Assembly (NCBI RefSeq): GCF_947631635.1
Contig: NZ_CANRMB010000002.1
Location: 62,001-126,000 of the forward strand
Origin: an uncultured Dysosmobacter sp.
GTDB lineage: Bacteria > Bacillota > Clostridia > Oscillospirales > Oscillospiraceae
Direction: 5' to 3'
Length of the DNA stretch: 64,000 nucleotides
In this document: in pieces, positions 1 to 7,930 of the stretch
Position numbering within the stretch: position 1 is the first letter of the stretch
Layout of the letters: the number at the start of each line of letters is the position of its first letter
Notes under the pieces: generated by a model
Databases searched by the model: none
What the model saw: only the letters and a program-made list of their open reading frames with translations
Told to the model about the DNA's origin: nothing
Position numbers and translations under genes: made by a program

Positions 1-525
1 GGCTTGCTCAAGTTCGGGTTTTCCCGCAATGTCGCCTGCATCTCCGTTGCCTCCGGCGAGAACGGCTCCGAGGTTGTTCCACTGCAAATGTGCCATCAAG
101 TGATTGAAGTAGAGCAGCACATCATCAAACCCATTCCCCTCAGCCGCCATCAAAAGGGCGCAGGCTCTGCCGTGTCCACGGAGCAGATTGCCGTCGCCTT
201 CCTCCAGTGCAAACAGGCGGTCAACCGCCGTTCTGATCTGACCGCTCATATTCCAATAATAAAGCGGTGTTGCCAGCACAATTACATCGCAGTCCTTGAC
301 AGCAGGATAGATCTGCGACATATCATCCCGTTGGACACAGGGACATGCCCGGCTGCTGTGGCCGCCGAAGCAGCCCTTGCAGCCGTTGATATCCATGGTG
401 TCAAGGAAAAACTCGGTCACTGTATTACCGGCGCTTTCCGCGCCCTCAGTGAATCTCTTTACCAAAGCGGAAGTATTCCCGTTTCTGCGGGGACTTCCGT
501 TTAATATCACAATTTTCTTTGCCAT
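1..525 (-). CDS. flavodoxin-family NAD(P)H-dependent oxidoreductase (partial, runs off left edge)
   Basis: The ORF track misses this gene because it has no stop inside the window. Read on the minus strand from the ATG at 525 it gives 175 residues starting MAKKIVILNGSPRRNGNTSA, the typical first beta strand and FMN phosphate-binding loop (GSPRRNGNT) of the NADPH-dependent FMN reductase / flavodoxin-like fold. A cysteine-rich patch (GCKGCFGG, then RACPC) follows at about residues 48-62, as in iron-sulfur flavoprotein relatives, then the DVIVLATPLYYW strand. An AGGA-containing ribosome site lies upstream. It is followed upstream by a second gene of the same family only 20 bp away, so the two are probably cotranscribed. 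Physiological substrate unknown; the C-terminus is missing. Confidence 0.85.
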   Translation of the reverse strand, partial: MAKKIVILNGSPRRNGNTSALVKRFTEGAESAGNTVTEFFLDTMDINGCKGCFGGHSSRACPCVQRDDMSQIYPAVKDCDVIVLATPLYYWNMSGQIRTAVDRLFALEEGDGNLLRGHGRACALLMAAEGNGFDDVLLYFNHLMAHLQWNNLGAVLAGGNGDAGDIAGKPELEQA

Positions 526-545
526 ACTTGTAACCGTCCTTTCGC

Positions 546-1091
546 TTAAATCTTCTCTGCCAGCGCAGCGGCCTGTTTGCAGCCGTCCGTTTTTTCAATG
601 TCTCCGGTGTTCAGAACGCCGGGAATCAGTACCTCGCCAACCATTTTCCATTTCATCAAAGCGGCGGAACGCTCAATCGGAATACGGACACCGTCCATAA
701 CGGACATATCATTTTCTTCACAGCAGGTGATCAGGGCACATTCCTTGCCTGCAATATCCTTACCCGCCACACAGAAAGAAAACAATTTATCAATGACCCC
801 TTTGATCTGTGCCGGAATGGAATACCAGTAGACAGGCGTGGTAAAGACCACCGCATCCGCCTCCAAAATAGCAGGCGCAATGATATTGAAATCGTCATCA
901 AAAGAGCAGGCTTTTCCTGTCTTAAAGCAGGTTTCACAGGCATGGCAGCCACCCACATTTTTCATGGCGGCATCGAACCGGGTAACGGTATGGCCCTTTG
1001 CTTCTGCCGCTTTGATAAAAGCATCCGTCATAGCAAAACTGTTGCCGTTTTTACGGGGACTTCCGGTAATCACTACGATTTTCTTGCTCAT
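546..1091 (-). CDS. flavodoxin-family NAD(P)H-dependent oxidoreductase
   Basis: A 181-residue flavoprotein of the NADPH-dependent FMN reductase family. The start MSKKIVVITGSPRKNGNS carries the FMN phosphate loop, and a conserved CHACETC cysteine pair region at about residues 46-52 resembles the preceding gene. The ORF-track start at 1181 would add 30 unrelated residues. The ATG at 1091 has a GGAGG site 7-9 bases upstream and aligns with the family start, so I use it. First gene of a minus-strand pair, and divergent from an HxlR regulator that probably controls it. Such enzymes usually reduce quinones, nitro compounds or other electrophiles using FMN; the exact substrate cannot be read from the sequence. 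Confidence 0.88.
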   Translation of the reverse strand: MSKKIVVITGSPRKNGNSFAMTDAFIKAAEAKGHTVTRFDAAMKNVGGCHACETCFKTGKACSFDDDFNIIAPAILEADAVVFTTPVYWYSIPAQIKGVIDKLFSFCVAGKDIAGKECALITCCEENDMSVMDGVRIPIERSAALMKWKMVGEVLIPGVLNTGDIEKTDGCKQAAALAEKI

Positions 1092-1143
1092 AAATATATC
1101 CTCCAATTCTGCGGGATTGACTTTTCCCGTTGCTGACATTATA

Positions 1144-1171
1144 ATCATAGCAAGAATAAGAGGAAAAACAA
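1144..1171 (-). promoter_or_regulatory. candidate sigma-A promoter for the flavoprotein pair
   Basis: On the minus strand a TTGTTT -35 box and a TATGAT -10 box are separated by 16 bp, about 50 bp upstream of the flavoprotein start. A TATAAT-like run sits just downstream as an alternative -10. The upstream edge of the -35 abuts the dyad at 1172-1194. Confidence 0.4.
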
Positions 1172-1216
1172 GTACGCACATATAAGTGCGATACTCACAT
1201 TGACGTTAAGTACTTA
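1172..1216. promoter_or_regulatory. two dyads in the HxlR divergent intergenic region (candidate operators)
   Basis: Two inverted repeats lie between the divergent genes. The first pairs GTACGCAC (1172-1179) with GTGCGATAC (1186-1194), with one unpaired base. The second is a perfect 10-bp palindrome TAAGTACTTA (1207-1216) ending just before the ribosome site of the regulator. HxlR-type regulators usually bind short dyads next to their own gene, so these are reasonable operators for redox- or electrophile-responsive control of both directions. Binding is inferred, not shown. Confidence 0.5.
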
Positions 1217-1234
1217 CCTAAAGGAGAGCGCAAA

Positions 1235-1573
1235 ATGAGTATAGCGTGCATTAAAGATGCAAAGCTGGAAGAAACCGGATTTAATTATACAATGTCCCTC
1301 ATTCAGGGAAAGTATAAAATGTTCATCCTATATGCCTTGATGGGCTTTGAAATTGTCCGCTTTAATGAGTTGAAAAAATATATAGGAACGATTTCTTATA
1401 AAACTTTAAGTGCCACGCTGAAAGAATTAGAAGCAGATGGTCTTGTTCACCGTGAAGAATATCCGCAAATTCCTCCAAAAGTTGAATACAGTCTTACAGA
1501 GCGCGGGAAGTCTCTGATCCCAATACTGGACGAAATGTGTGAGTGGGGCGAGAAAAACCGGCTGGCAAAGTAA
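1235..1573 (+). CDS. HxlR-family winged-helix transcriptional regulator
   Basis: A 112-residue HxlR/DUF24-type regulator, the usual length for this family. The core shows the helix pattern GKYKMFILYALMGFEIVRFNELKKYI, the recognition segment SYKTLSATLKELEADGLVHR, and the wing PPKVEYSLTERGKSL typical of HxlR proteins, with a C-terminal dimerisation helix. A cysteine at about residue 5 is at the position used for thiol-based sensing in several relatives such as YodB and HypR. AAGGAGAG precedes the ATG. It is divergent from two flavoproteins, the classic arrangement for electrophile or quinone stress control. Ligand unknown. Confidence 0.9.
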   Translation: MSIACIKDAKLEETGFNYTMSLIQGKYKMFILYALMGFEIVRFNELKKYIGTISYKTLSATLKELEADGLVHREEYPQIPPKVEYSLTERGKSLIPILDEMCEWGEKNRLAK

Positions 1574-1599
1574 CTGTGGCGTATAAGAAAGCAGCGCAA

Positions 1600-1690
1600 A
1601 CATGAAATGAAATAGTCGGTATCACGAATCTGTTCTTCGCCCCATGAGTATTCTCTCTGGTATTCTGGAATGATATCGTTTTTCCATATT
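1600..1690 (-). pseudogene. short remnant resembling the N-terminus of a DUF262 (GmrSD-type) protein
   Basis: On the minus strand one frame reads approximately NDIIPEYQREYSWGEEQIRD, which matches the N-terminal signature of DUF262 proteins (IPxYQRxYSW...Q). It breaks off into non-homologous sequence within about 20 residues on each side. No intact gene is possible here. The rest of 1574-1778 shows nothing else recognisable. Short, so only moderately sure. Confidence 0.4.
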
Positions 1691-1778
1691 GAAAAAATGC
1701 ATGGCCGTATTGCCGTCAGAAATCAGCCGAACACGCTGACCACTGTTTGTCTACTATTTCGGAAAATTGAGATATCCT

Positions 1779-1805
1779 GAAAGCCATTGCGTTGCAATGG
1801 CTTTC
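1779..1805. terminator. perfect 12-bp hairpin
   Basis: GAAAGCCATTGC and its exact reverse complement are separated by three bases, followed by a short T-containing tail. It could end transcription from the left, although the HxlR gene finishes about 200 bp earlier, or it may be debris of a mobile element. Confidence 0.45.
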
Positions 1806-1890
1806 CCGTTTGACGGCCTGATAACTCAGACTTTGAAGGCCGCCCTACTCATAATCCCCACCCTTGCGGATGGGGATTTCTTGCACGCTC

Positions 1891-1953
1891 CCCTGCTCCT
1901 CCTTTCCAAACCGAACTCCCTTCGTTGGGCTTCGGTTTGGTTTTTGGCTAACC
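1891..1953 (+). repeat. terminator-like hairpin shared with 17640-17690 (copy 1)
   Basis: The sequence GCTCCTCCTTTCCAAACCGAA folds with TTCGGTTTGG and ends in TTTTT, so it has the form of an intrinsic terminator. A closely similar block (GCTCCTCCTCTCCAAACCAA) recurs at 17640-17690. A second stem, AATCCCCA with TGGGGATT, lies just before it at about 1852-1880. Both copies lie beside gene fragments, suggesting these hairpins mark edges of past mobile-element or deletion events. Confidence 0.45.
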
Positions 1954-1988
1954 CTTTGGCTGGAAAAGTATTTTTCTTGCCTTGGTAC

Positions 1989-2025
1989 AAAACCACCTTA
2001 AACCTATTGTTTAAGGTGGTTTTTT
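1989..2025 (+). terminator. strong intrinsic terminator hairpin
   Basis: A 15-bp stem (AAAACCACCTTAAAC with its reverse complement) closes a 5-base loop and runs straight into Ts. The stem's A-rich left arm would also give a T-tract on the minus strand, so it may act in both directions. Confidence 0.65.
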
Positions 2026-2170
2026 CATACAGAAAGTTTTTTGTTACCGTTGGTCAAATGCTGGTCATACACATTCTCAGAAGGAAATGCTTATTATTGT
2101 TTGCTTTTTATCTACAACGAATCATAGGTTCTTTTATAATGCCGCGTCGTTTATCAGCATGTGGCCGCTT

Positions 2171-2265
2171 CTAAGTCATAGCTTGTAATGAATCGAATAT
2201 CTCCCAACCTTTATCTTCGTGATGCAGAGCAAGCGCCGCTGCTAAATGTTTTGCATTCATGATAT
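2171..2265 (-). pseudogene. C-terminal fragment of an unrecognised protein, cut by the structured repeat
   Basis: The minus-strand ORF 2171-2356 ends in about 30 plausible residues (MDYIMNAKHLAAALALHHED and onward), but its first half is translated from the structured repeat at 2263-2446. I read it as the tail of a gene whose upstream part has been replaced by the repeat, or as a chance ORF. No family recognised. Confidence 0.25.
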
Positions 2266-2446
2266 AGTCCATTAACTCGAAAAATCGCACGCGATTTTTC
2301 AAACAGGCGATGCCCGCTGTGCGTAAAGCACACAGAGATTGCCTATGAAATTCCAATCAAGGCCGCGGTCCGCGGCCTGTCACAGCGCACATGCGCTGTG
2401 ACACTTGAAAAGTGGATTTGCTACTTTTCAAGTTATTTGGCAAGAA
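2263..2446. repeat. structured dispersed repeat, copy A (about 184 bp)
   Basis: A block of nested hairpins: GAAAAATCGC with GCGATTTTTC, CTGTGCG with CACACAG, GGCCGCGG with its complement, GTCACAGCGCA with TGCGCTGTGAC, and ACTTGAAAAGT with ACTTTTCAAGT. The unpaired centre ATTGCCTATGAAATTCC aligns with the TTTCCTATGAAGTCAGG core of copies B and C. Its ends form an imperfect terminal inverted repeat (CCATTAACTCGAAAA versus CCAAATAACTTGAAAA, reverse complement). It begins with TATAGTC like copy C. Most diverged of the three copies. Confidence 0.55.
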
Positions 2447-2573
2447 TTCTCCCACTTGTTTTTCCTCCATTCATCTGCCGAATCAGAAACTGCCCAATAC
2501 AGTAAAGAGAGGCCCGCTGCGCCGTTCCACGGCACAGCGGGTAATAAGGAGGAAGAGTATCAAAAGATACTGT

Positions 2574-3235
2574 TTATAAAAGAGTTATGGTTATGAAAGC
2601 AGTCTTCACTATAACTTTTTTCAGCCATACATCGGTCTTGTAACGATCATCAGCCTCAAGCCGGGCCTCTGCAAAGAGCTTTTCGGCAATCTCGGGATAC
2701 TTCCCCTTCAATTCGGCATGGCGGATCTCGCCGCTTAAGGAATTCGCTGACAGGCACACTGGGCTGCTTGTAATCCAGAGACCTTGTCAGGATCGCAGCG
2801 GTACAGGTGCCGCAGTCCACAGCCTTCTTCATCTCGGCCTGACCCGAACAGTGTTCCGCAGAAGGTCAGGACCAGCCCTTCTTGTTCTTCGTGTAGGGCA
2901 GGGACAGACCAGGCCTGGGAGCAGCCCGTGCAGGCGCTGGAGACCCCAACCAGGGGCTGGCTCAACTAACTGTGCCATTGAGCGTCTTGCGGTTGAACAC
3001 GCCGGGCTTGCCGCTAAGGGGCAGGGCGCAGTTCCAGTTGGTCTCATCATGCAGGGTATCATCCACGGGTTCCATGGTCAGCGCCTTGCCTTTTGCCAGG
3101 TAAGGGCAGCACGCCGGTACCGTCCAGCATGCTGGCCTTCCGCAGCTTTCCCCTGCAAGCACCTGACGGCCTTGATCTCCGCCCAGGCCGCTGTCTGGGC
3201 TGGCAGCGTGTGGTCGCATTTGCTCAGTCTTTCAG
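2574..3235 (-). pseudogene. decayed C-terminal fragment of pyruvate:flavodoxin/ferredoxin oxidoreductase (nifJ-like)
   Basis: Pieces of one protein can be read in successive minus-strand frames. KALTMEPVDDT..ETNWN and GVFNRKTLNGT, then after a frameshift SQPLVGVSSACTGC, then LSLPYTKNKKG in another frame, and finally EIRHAELKGKYPEIAEKLFAEA. These follow the order of the C-terminal third of NifJ-type pyruvate oxidoreductases: ferredoxin domain end, the NVFxxKTLxGxQFxxPLxExSGACAGCGE segment, the PYTxNKxGxGPAW segment and the extreme C-terminus. At least three frameshifts, stops and internal deletions show the copy is dead. The functional domain content (TPP-binding) is incomplete. Confidence 0.6.
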
Positions 3236-3254
3236 TTCCACGTGTTTCTTCTGT

Positions 3255-4169
3255 TCACCTGCTTATTTTAGAAACATGCTTCAGGTTGCGTGCGCCGTAG
3301 ATCAGCAGCACAAGGATCGTCGCCACATAGGGCAGCGTCTCGACCAACTGGGACGGAATTCCCAGGTTCTGAATACCGACGCTCAGCGCGCTGGCATAGG
3401 CAAACAGCAGGCAGGATGCCGCCGCTAACAGAGGATTGCCCTGGCCCACCAAAATAGCAGCTACCGCCAGGAAGCCCCGGCCGGCCGTCATGTTCTCTGC
3501 AAACACAGAGGTCCCGCCAATGGGCAGCACCGCGCCGGCAACACCGCAGAACACGCCTGTAATGATCGTTGAGACCCATTTGTAGGCCAGGATATTGACG
3601 CCCGAGGTCTGCGCTGCCCGGGCATTGATGCCCACACCGCGAAGGCGCAGGCCAAAGGGCGTTTGATACATCACGACCCACATGACGGCCACCGCCACAA
3701 ACGCGAGATACACCAGCACATTTTGATCGTTCAGCACGCCGTTCACCTTTCCCAGCGGCTCCAAAATGGAAAAATGCAGGGCCGGAAGACTGACCAGCCG
3801 CTCGTCCATAAAGGAGCCTCTGACGCCGAACAGCGCCACCATCATCAAGGTGGTCAGGCCCCAGGCGCCCAGGTTCATGGCAATGGATACCACCATGCCG
3901 TCGGACTCCAAATGAAAGACGAACAGGCCGAACAGCGCCGCGCACAAAACACCTGCCAAAATACCGAAAAGTACGCCCACATACGGATTTGCCGTGAGCC
4001 AAGTACCATATGTTGCGAAAAACGCCGACGTCAGCATAAAACTCTCCAGTGCGATGTTGAATACACCGGCGCGGTTTCCAAAGCAGCCCCCCACCGCCGC
4101 AAAAATCAGCGGCGTGGCAAGGCGCAGCGTGGCGGCCAGCGTAACAGTCCCTAACAGCGTGTTCAGCAT
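3255..4169 (-). CDS. nucleoside ABC transporter permease (NupQ/YufQ-like)
   Basis: A 304-residue membrane protein of the branched-chain/ribose permease family (BPD_transp_2), with about eight hydrophobic segments and the conserved FNIALESFML region near the N-terminus that matches the N(I/L)G(I/L)EG motif of such permeases. I start it at the ATG at 4169, which has AAGGAGGG upstream. The 323-residue ORF-track start is internal to the previous gene. It overlaps the preceding permease by 7 bp, indicating translational coupling. With the other permease, the double ATPase and the BMP lipoprotein it makes a complete purine nucleoside importer of the BmpA-NupOPQ type. Last gene of the operon. Confidence 0.9.
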   Translation of the reverse strand: MLNTLLGTVTLAATLRLATPLIFAAVGGCFGNRAGVFNIALESFMLTSAFFATYGTWLTANPYVGVLFGILAGVLCAALFGLFVFHLESDGMVVSIAMNLGAWGLTTLMMVALFGVRGSFMDERLVSLPALHFSILEPLGKVNGVLNDQNVLVYLAFVAVAVMWVVMYQTPFGLRLRGVGINARAAQTSGVNILAYKWVSTIITGVFCGVAGAVLPIGGTSVFAENMTAGRGFLAVAAILVGQGNPLLAAASCLLFAYASALSVGIQNLGIPSQLVETLPYVATILVLLIYGARNLKHVSKISR

Positions 4170-5257
4170 ATGCCGCCCTCCTTTCCCTTTCCAGCGGTCC
4201 TCTTCCGAGGCTGTCTGTCCTTCCATTTCCCCCAGAGCCTGCGGTAATCAATGGTGACAAACAGGACGAACATTGCCTGGATCAGCTCCACCGTCAGACG
4301 GTTGGTGGAAGTGACACGCTCCATTTGCAGCGCCCCCGCTTTCAATGCGCCCCACAGCATGGACGCCAGCGCCACACCGACAGGGCTGTTTTTCGCGATC
4401 ATGGAGATCATGATGCCGTCCCATCCGATGTTATTGGCAAAGCTGGGGGTGAATTTTCCGTATACGCCCAAAATCTCCACCGCGCCGCACAGGCCCGCGA
4501 TAAAGCCGGACAGCAGGAAGATCGAGATGAACATCCGCGTCGTCCGCACACCGCCCACTCTGGCAAACCGCAGGTTTTCACCCACCTGCTTCATCTCATA
4601 GCCGACCTTTGTAAAGCGGTAGATCACAAAGACCACAGCCACCAGCAGCAGCGCGATAAAAATGCCTGTGCTGGCATTGGTGCGGGGCACCAGTGTGGTC
4701 AGCTCTGCGCTCTCCTGGATGACAGGCGTCGCCATGGCCTTGGAGTTGTTGTTGGCGCTGGCGCCCTTTACGATCTTTGTGAAATACTCCGTCACCCACA
4801 GCGCCACATAATTGAGCATCAGGGTGGTGATCATCTCGTCGATGCGGAACACCAGCTTGATGACCGCCGGGATCAGGGCAAACAGCAGGCCGGACAGGCT
4901 GCCCGCCAGCAGGCAGGCCAGAGGCAAAAGCCAGCCGGGCAGCTCCGCATACAGGCCAACCAGGGTCGCGGCAAATGCCCCCACATAGAGCTGGCCCTCG
5001 ATCCCCAGATTCATCACGCCGGAGCGGAACGCCACCGTGGCGGCAATACCGGTAAAAATGCAGGGCGTGATCCAGCGGATGGTATTGCCGATTGCGGAAG
5101 CGCTGCCGCAGATGCCCTGGAGAATGGCGGCATATGCCTCTCCCGGCGCCGCCCCCTGAAAGCTGATCAGTGCCGCGCCGATGACGGCCACTGCCGTAAA
5201 TGCCAGCACATATTTCAGTGTTTCCAGGAGCAGTTCGCTCTTATTTTTCAGCCGCAT
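4163..5257 (-). CDS. nucleoside ABC transporter permease (NupP/YufP-like)
   Basis: A 364-residue inner-membrane permease, longer than its partner as is usual for the NupP subunit. A hydrophobic helix at about residues 15-35 is followed by the conserved MNLGIEGQLYVGAF motif around residue 82 and the GIEG-containing coupling region, and there are about ten membrane segments. The C-terminal tail is basic and hydrophilic (WGKWKDRQPRKR). Its start overlaps the end of the ATPase gene by 17 bp and its end overlaps the next permease, so all three are translated as a unit. The role is moving nucleosides delivered by the BMP-family lipoprotein across the membrane. Confidence 0.9.
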   Translation of the reverse strand: MRLKNKSELLLETLKYVLAFTAVAVIGAALISFQGAAPGEAYAAILQGICGSASAIGNTIRWITPCIFTGIAATVAFRSGVMNLGIEGQLYVGAFAATLVGLYAELPGWLLPLACLLAGSLSGLLFALIPAVIKLVFRIDEMITTLMLNYVALWVTEYFTKIVKGASANNNSKAMATPVIQESAELTTLVPRTNASTGIFIALLLVAVVFVIYRFTKVGYEMKQVGENLRFARVGGVRTTRMFISIFLLSGFIAGLCGAVEILGVYGKFTPSFANNIGWDGIMISMIAKNSPVGVALASMLWGALKAGALQMERVTSTNRLTVELIQAMFVLFVTIDYRRLWGKWKDRQPRKRTAGKGKEGGIC

Positions 5258-6767
5258 CTTCCACTCCTCCTGTCATCAGCAGACCGATCTGCGCTTCCGT
5301 CAGCTCGCCATGGAGACCGCCGTCGTACAGCTGTCCGTCATATATGACCTCGATCCGGTCCGAGACCTCCATGACCTCGTTCAGCTCCTGACTCACCAAA
5401 AGCACCGCCACGCCGGAGGCCGCCAGTTCCTCGATCTTCTTCCAGATAAATTCGATAGCGCCGATATCAATGCCCCGGGTGGGGTCCTCCATGATCAGCA
5501 GCTTATTCTCCTGCAAAAACTCTCTGCCCACAATGGCCTTTTGCACATTGCCGCCGGACAGGGATGAAATAGGCTCATTCAGCGAGGAGGCCTTGACGGA
5601 AAACTCATCCACCACGCGCTGGGCAAATGTCTCCGCCTCGCCCCGGTCTATGAGCCACTTGCTGCGGAAGCCGTGGGCAATGTGATAGCCCATGATGCAG
5701 TTTTCCCAAATGGGAGCGGCCCGGTTGCAGCCGTCGGCCATGCGGTCCTGGGGAACCAGGCCGATACCTTTGCAGCGGTGCTCCCGGCAGGAGGCGCGGG
5801 TGATGTCATCGCCGTCCAGCAAAATAGCACCCGATTCCGGGGCGCGCAGGCCATACAGGCATTGGACCAGCTCCACCTGCCCCGATCCGGCCACGCCGGC
5901 GATTCCCACGATCTCCCCGGCGTGAACGGTGAGGTTCACATGCTTCAGCTTGACGATGCCGTTATCATTGCGGGCCTGCAGATCCGTGACCTGCAGAATG
6001 GGACGGCCCCGGTCCTTTTTGAGCTTGTTTGCCTTGAGCATCACGTTGCGTCCAACCATCATGCTGGCCATCTGCTCCTCCGAGGTCTCCGCCGGGGTCG
6101 TGTGGCCCACCACCGCGCCCTCTTTCAGCACCGTGATCTCATCCGCGACCTGAAGCACCTCTTTCAGTTTGTGCGTAATAAAGAGGATTGTCTTCCCCTT
6201 AGACACCAGAAAGCGCATGGCGCGGAACAGGCCCTCCACGCCCGCAGGCGTCAGAACGGAAGTTGGCTCATCAAAAATCAGGATATTGGCGCCGCGGTAG
6301 AGGATCTTGACGATCTCGATCTGCTGCAGCATCGCCACAGGCTGCTCCCGCGCCAGCTCATCCAGGGGGATATTGAAATTATAGGTGCGCAGCAGCTCTT
6401 CCACCTCGGCCCGGACTTGTCTGCGGTCCAGCAGTCCCAGCTTCCCCGTCCGCTCATATCCCATCATGATATTGTCCAGAATGGTCAATTCCGGGAACAG
6501 CATAAACTCCTGATGCACCATGCCGATGCCGGCCTTGCTGGCCTCTGTGGGCGAGCGGAAATTTACCGGTTTGCCCTCCAGAAATATCTCTCCGTCATCC
6601 AGCCGGTGGACACCGGAGATGATGTTCATCAAGGTGCTCTTCCCAGCGCCGTTTTCTCCCACGACCGCGTGGATCGTTCCCTTCTTGACCGTTAAATCGA
6701 TTTCACGGTTTGCGACCAGGCTGCCGAACCGTTTTGTCACGCCCCGCAGCTCCAGAATTGTATCCAT
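5241..6767 (-). CDS. nucleoside ABC transporter ATP-binding protein (double ATPase, NupO/RbsA-like)
   Basis: A 508-residue protein with two ABC ATPase halves, as in sugar and nucleoside importers. The first half has an intact Walker A GENGAGKS at residues 37-44 and a Walker B ILIFDEPT, but its signature loop reads VAMLQQIEI rather than LSGGQ. The second half (from about residue 255) has a degenerate Walker A GVAGSGQVEL and a good signature SLSGGNVQK, with a modified Walker B LLIMEDPTRG. This asymmetry is normal for the family and leaves one competent composite site. I use the ATG at 6767 (spacing to GGGACGG about 6) instead of the in-frame GTG at 6773. It powers uptake through the two downstream permeases. 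Confidence 0.92.
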   Translation of the reverse strand: MDTILELRGVTKRFGSLVANREIDLTVKKGTIHAVVGENGAGKSTLMNIISGVHRLDDGEIFLEGKPVNFRSPTEASKAGIGMVHQEFMLFPELTILDNIMMGYERTGKLGLLDRRQVRAEVEELLRTYNFNIPLDELAREQPVAMLQQIEIVKILYRGANILIFDEPTSVLTPAGVEGLFRAMRFLVSKGKTILFITHKLKEVLQVADEITVLKEGAVVGHTTPAETSEEQMASMMVGRNVMLKANKLKKDRGRPILQVTDLQARNDNGIVKLKHVNLTVHAGEIVGIAGVAGSGQVELVQCLYGLRAPESGAILLDGDDITRASCREHRCKGIGLVPQDRMADGCNRAAPIWENCIMGYHIAHGFRSKWLIDRGEAETFAQRVVDEFSVKASSLNEPISSLSGGNVQKAIVGREFLQENKLLIMEDPTRGIDIGAIEFIWKKIEELAASGVAVLLVSQELNEVMEVSDRIEVIYDGQLYDGGLHGELTEAQIGLLMTGGVEDAAEK

Positions 6768-6857
6768 AAACACCGTCCCTTAGCGCAGGAGGGGACTCGC
6801 ATCCGCCAGTCCCCTCCGCTTTGTCAAATATATTGCTCGGCGGCGCAGCTTTCAATC

Positions 6858-7898
6858 TTATTCGCCGTAAGCGAATACGTCGATGCTGCCGTCCTGCACG
6901 CCCGCCATCAGTGTATCCACTGCCTGCTGCACATCCTCGGGCAGTTCCTCATAGTCGATATCGGCAAAGATGGGAGAACCGGTGGAAATACCATAGCTGA
7001 TGCTGTTGACGCCCTCGAACTCGCCGTTCACATAGCTGTTATAGGCCGTGGGAACCGCGTCCTGGATGGCAATCAGCGCAGACCAGAACACCAGCTCATC
7101 CATGTCGCCCTGCCACTTATCCACGCCGATGCACTTCACGCCCGCGTCGATGCAGGCCTGCAGCACGCCCAGGCCCGCCTGGCTGGCAGCCTGCGCCACC
7201 ACGTCCGCGCCGGCGTCCAGAACGATCTTTGCCGTCTCGGCGCCCTTCACAGAGTCATCGGAGGTGCCGATGAACGTCTTGCTGGCGGAGGCGTTGGTAC
7301 CATAGGTCTCGTTGGCATACTTGATGCCGGCGGCGAAGCCGTCATAGAAGCGGTTGATAACGCCGATATCCAGGCTGCCGATCCAGGCGATGTTGCCGGT
7401 CTCGCTGGTCAGTGCCGCCACCAGGCCGGCCACGAAGCAGGGTTCAAAGGAGTCCACCACGATGCAGGTCACGTTGGGCAGGTCTGTCTCCTCGTTGCAG
7501 TCGATGGGGATGAACCGCGTATCGGGATACTCATCAGCGATCTCCAGCGCCACAAGGCTCACGGCATCATACATGGTATAGATGGGGTTGGCGCCCATCT
7601 CCGCCATTGCGCGGATCTGCTCCTCATATTCGGCGGGTTCCAATGCCTCCACCAGCTTCACCTCCACGCCGGTCGCCTCATGGATCGCCTCAAAGCCCGT
7701 CCAGGTCAGATCTACAAAGGGATCACCAGCGGGAACCTCGCTGATGAGGCAGACCAGACCCGCACTCTCAGGCTCATCAGTACTGTCCTCAGCCGGTGTG
7801 GTCTCGGGAGTCTTTTGGCCGCCCCCGCAGGCTGCCAGGCTGAGAATCATCGTCAGGGCAAAAAATACAGCGATTCCTCTTTTCCAGAACTTGTTCAT
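6858..7898 (-). CDS. BMP-family nucleoside-binding lipoprotein (PnrA/BmpA-like)
   Basis: A 346-residue extracytoplasmic binding protein. The N-terminus is a lipoprotein signal with lipobox LSLAAC, so Cys24 would be lipidated. A Thr/Glu/Pro/Ser-rich linker follows, then the BMP domain (LVCLISEVPAGDPFVDLTWTGF and onward), the family of Treponema PnrA and Bacillus YufN (NupN), which bind purine nucleosides. GGAGG precedes the ATG at 7898 by 8 bases; the upstream ATGs at 7904 and 7913 overlap that ribosome site. It is the substrate receptor for the ABC genes downstream. The operon's two nucleoside phosphorylases make purine nucleosides the likely cargo. An 84-bp gap separates it from the ATPase gene. 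Confidence 0.93.
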   Translation of the reverse strand: MNKFWKRGIAVFFALTMILSLAACGGGQKTPETTPAEDSTDEPESAGLVCLISEVPAGDPFVDLTWTGFEAIHEATGVEVKLVEALEPAEYEEQIRAMAEMGANPIYTMYDAVSLVALEIADEYPDTRFIPIDCNEETDLPNVTCIVVDSFEPCFVAGLVAALTSETGNIAWIGSLDIGVINRFYDGFAAGIKYANETYGTNASASKTFIGTSDDSVKGAETAKIVLDAGADVVAQAASQAGLGVLQACIDAGVKCIGVDKWQGDMDELVFWSALIAIQDAVPTAYNSYVNGEFEGVNSISYGISTGSPIFADIDYEELPEDVQQAVDTLMAGVQDGSIDVFAYGE

Positions 7899-7930
7899 CT
7901 TCATATCCTCCATATAATTTTTTCATACAC

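Noticed and set aside
1767-2174. 135-residue plus-strand ORF
   Set aside because: Composed of three hairpin/terminator sequences read through; no ribosome site and no family.
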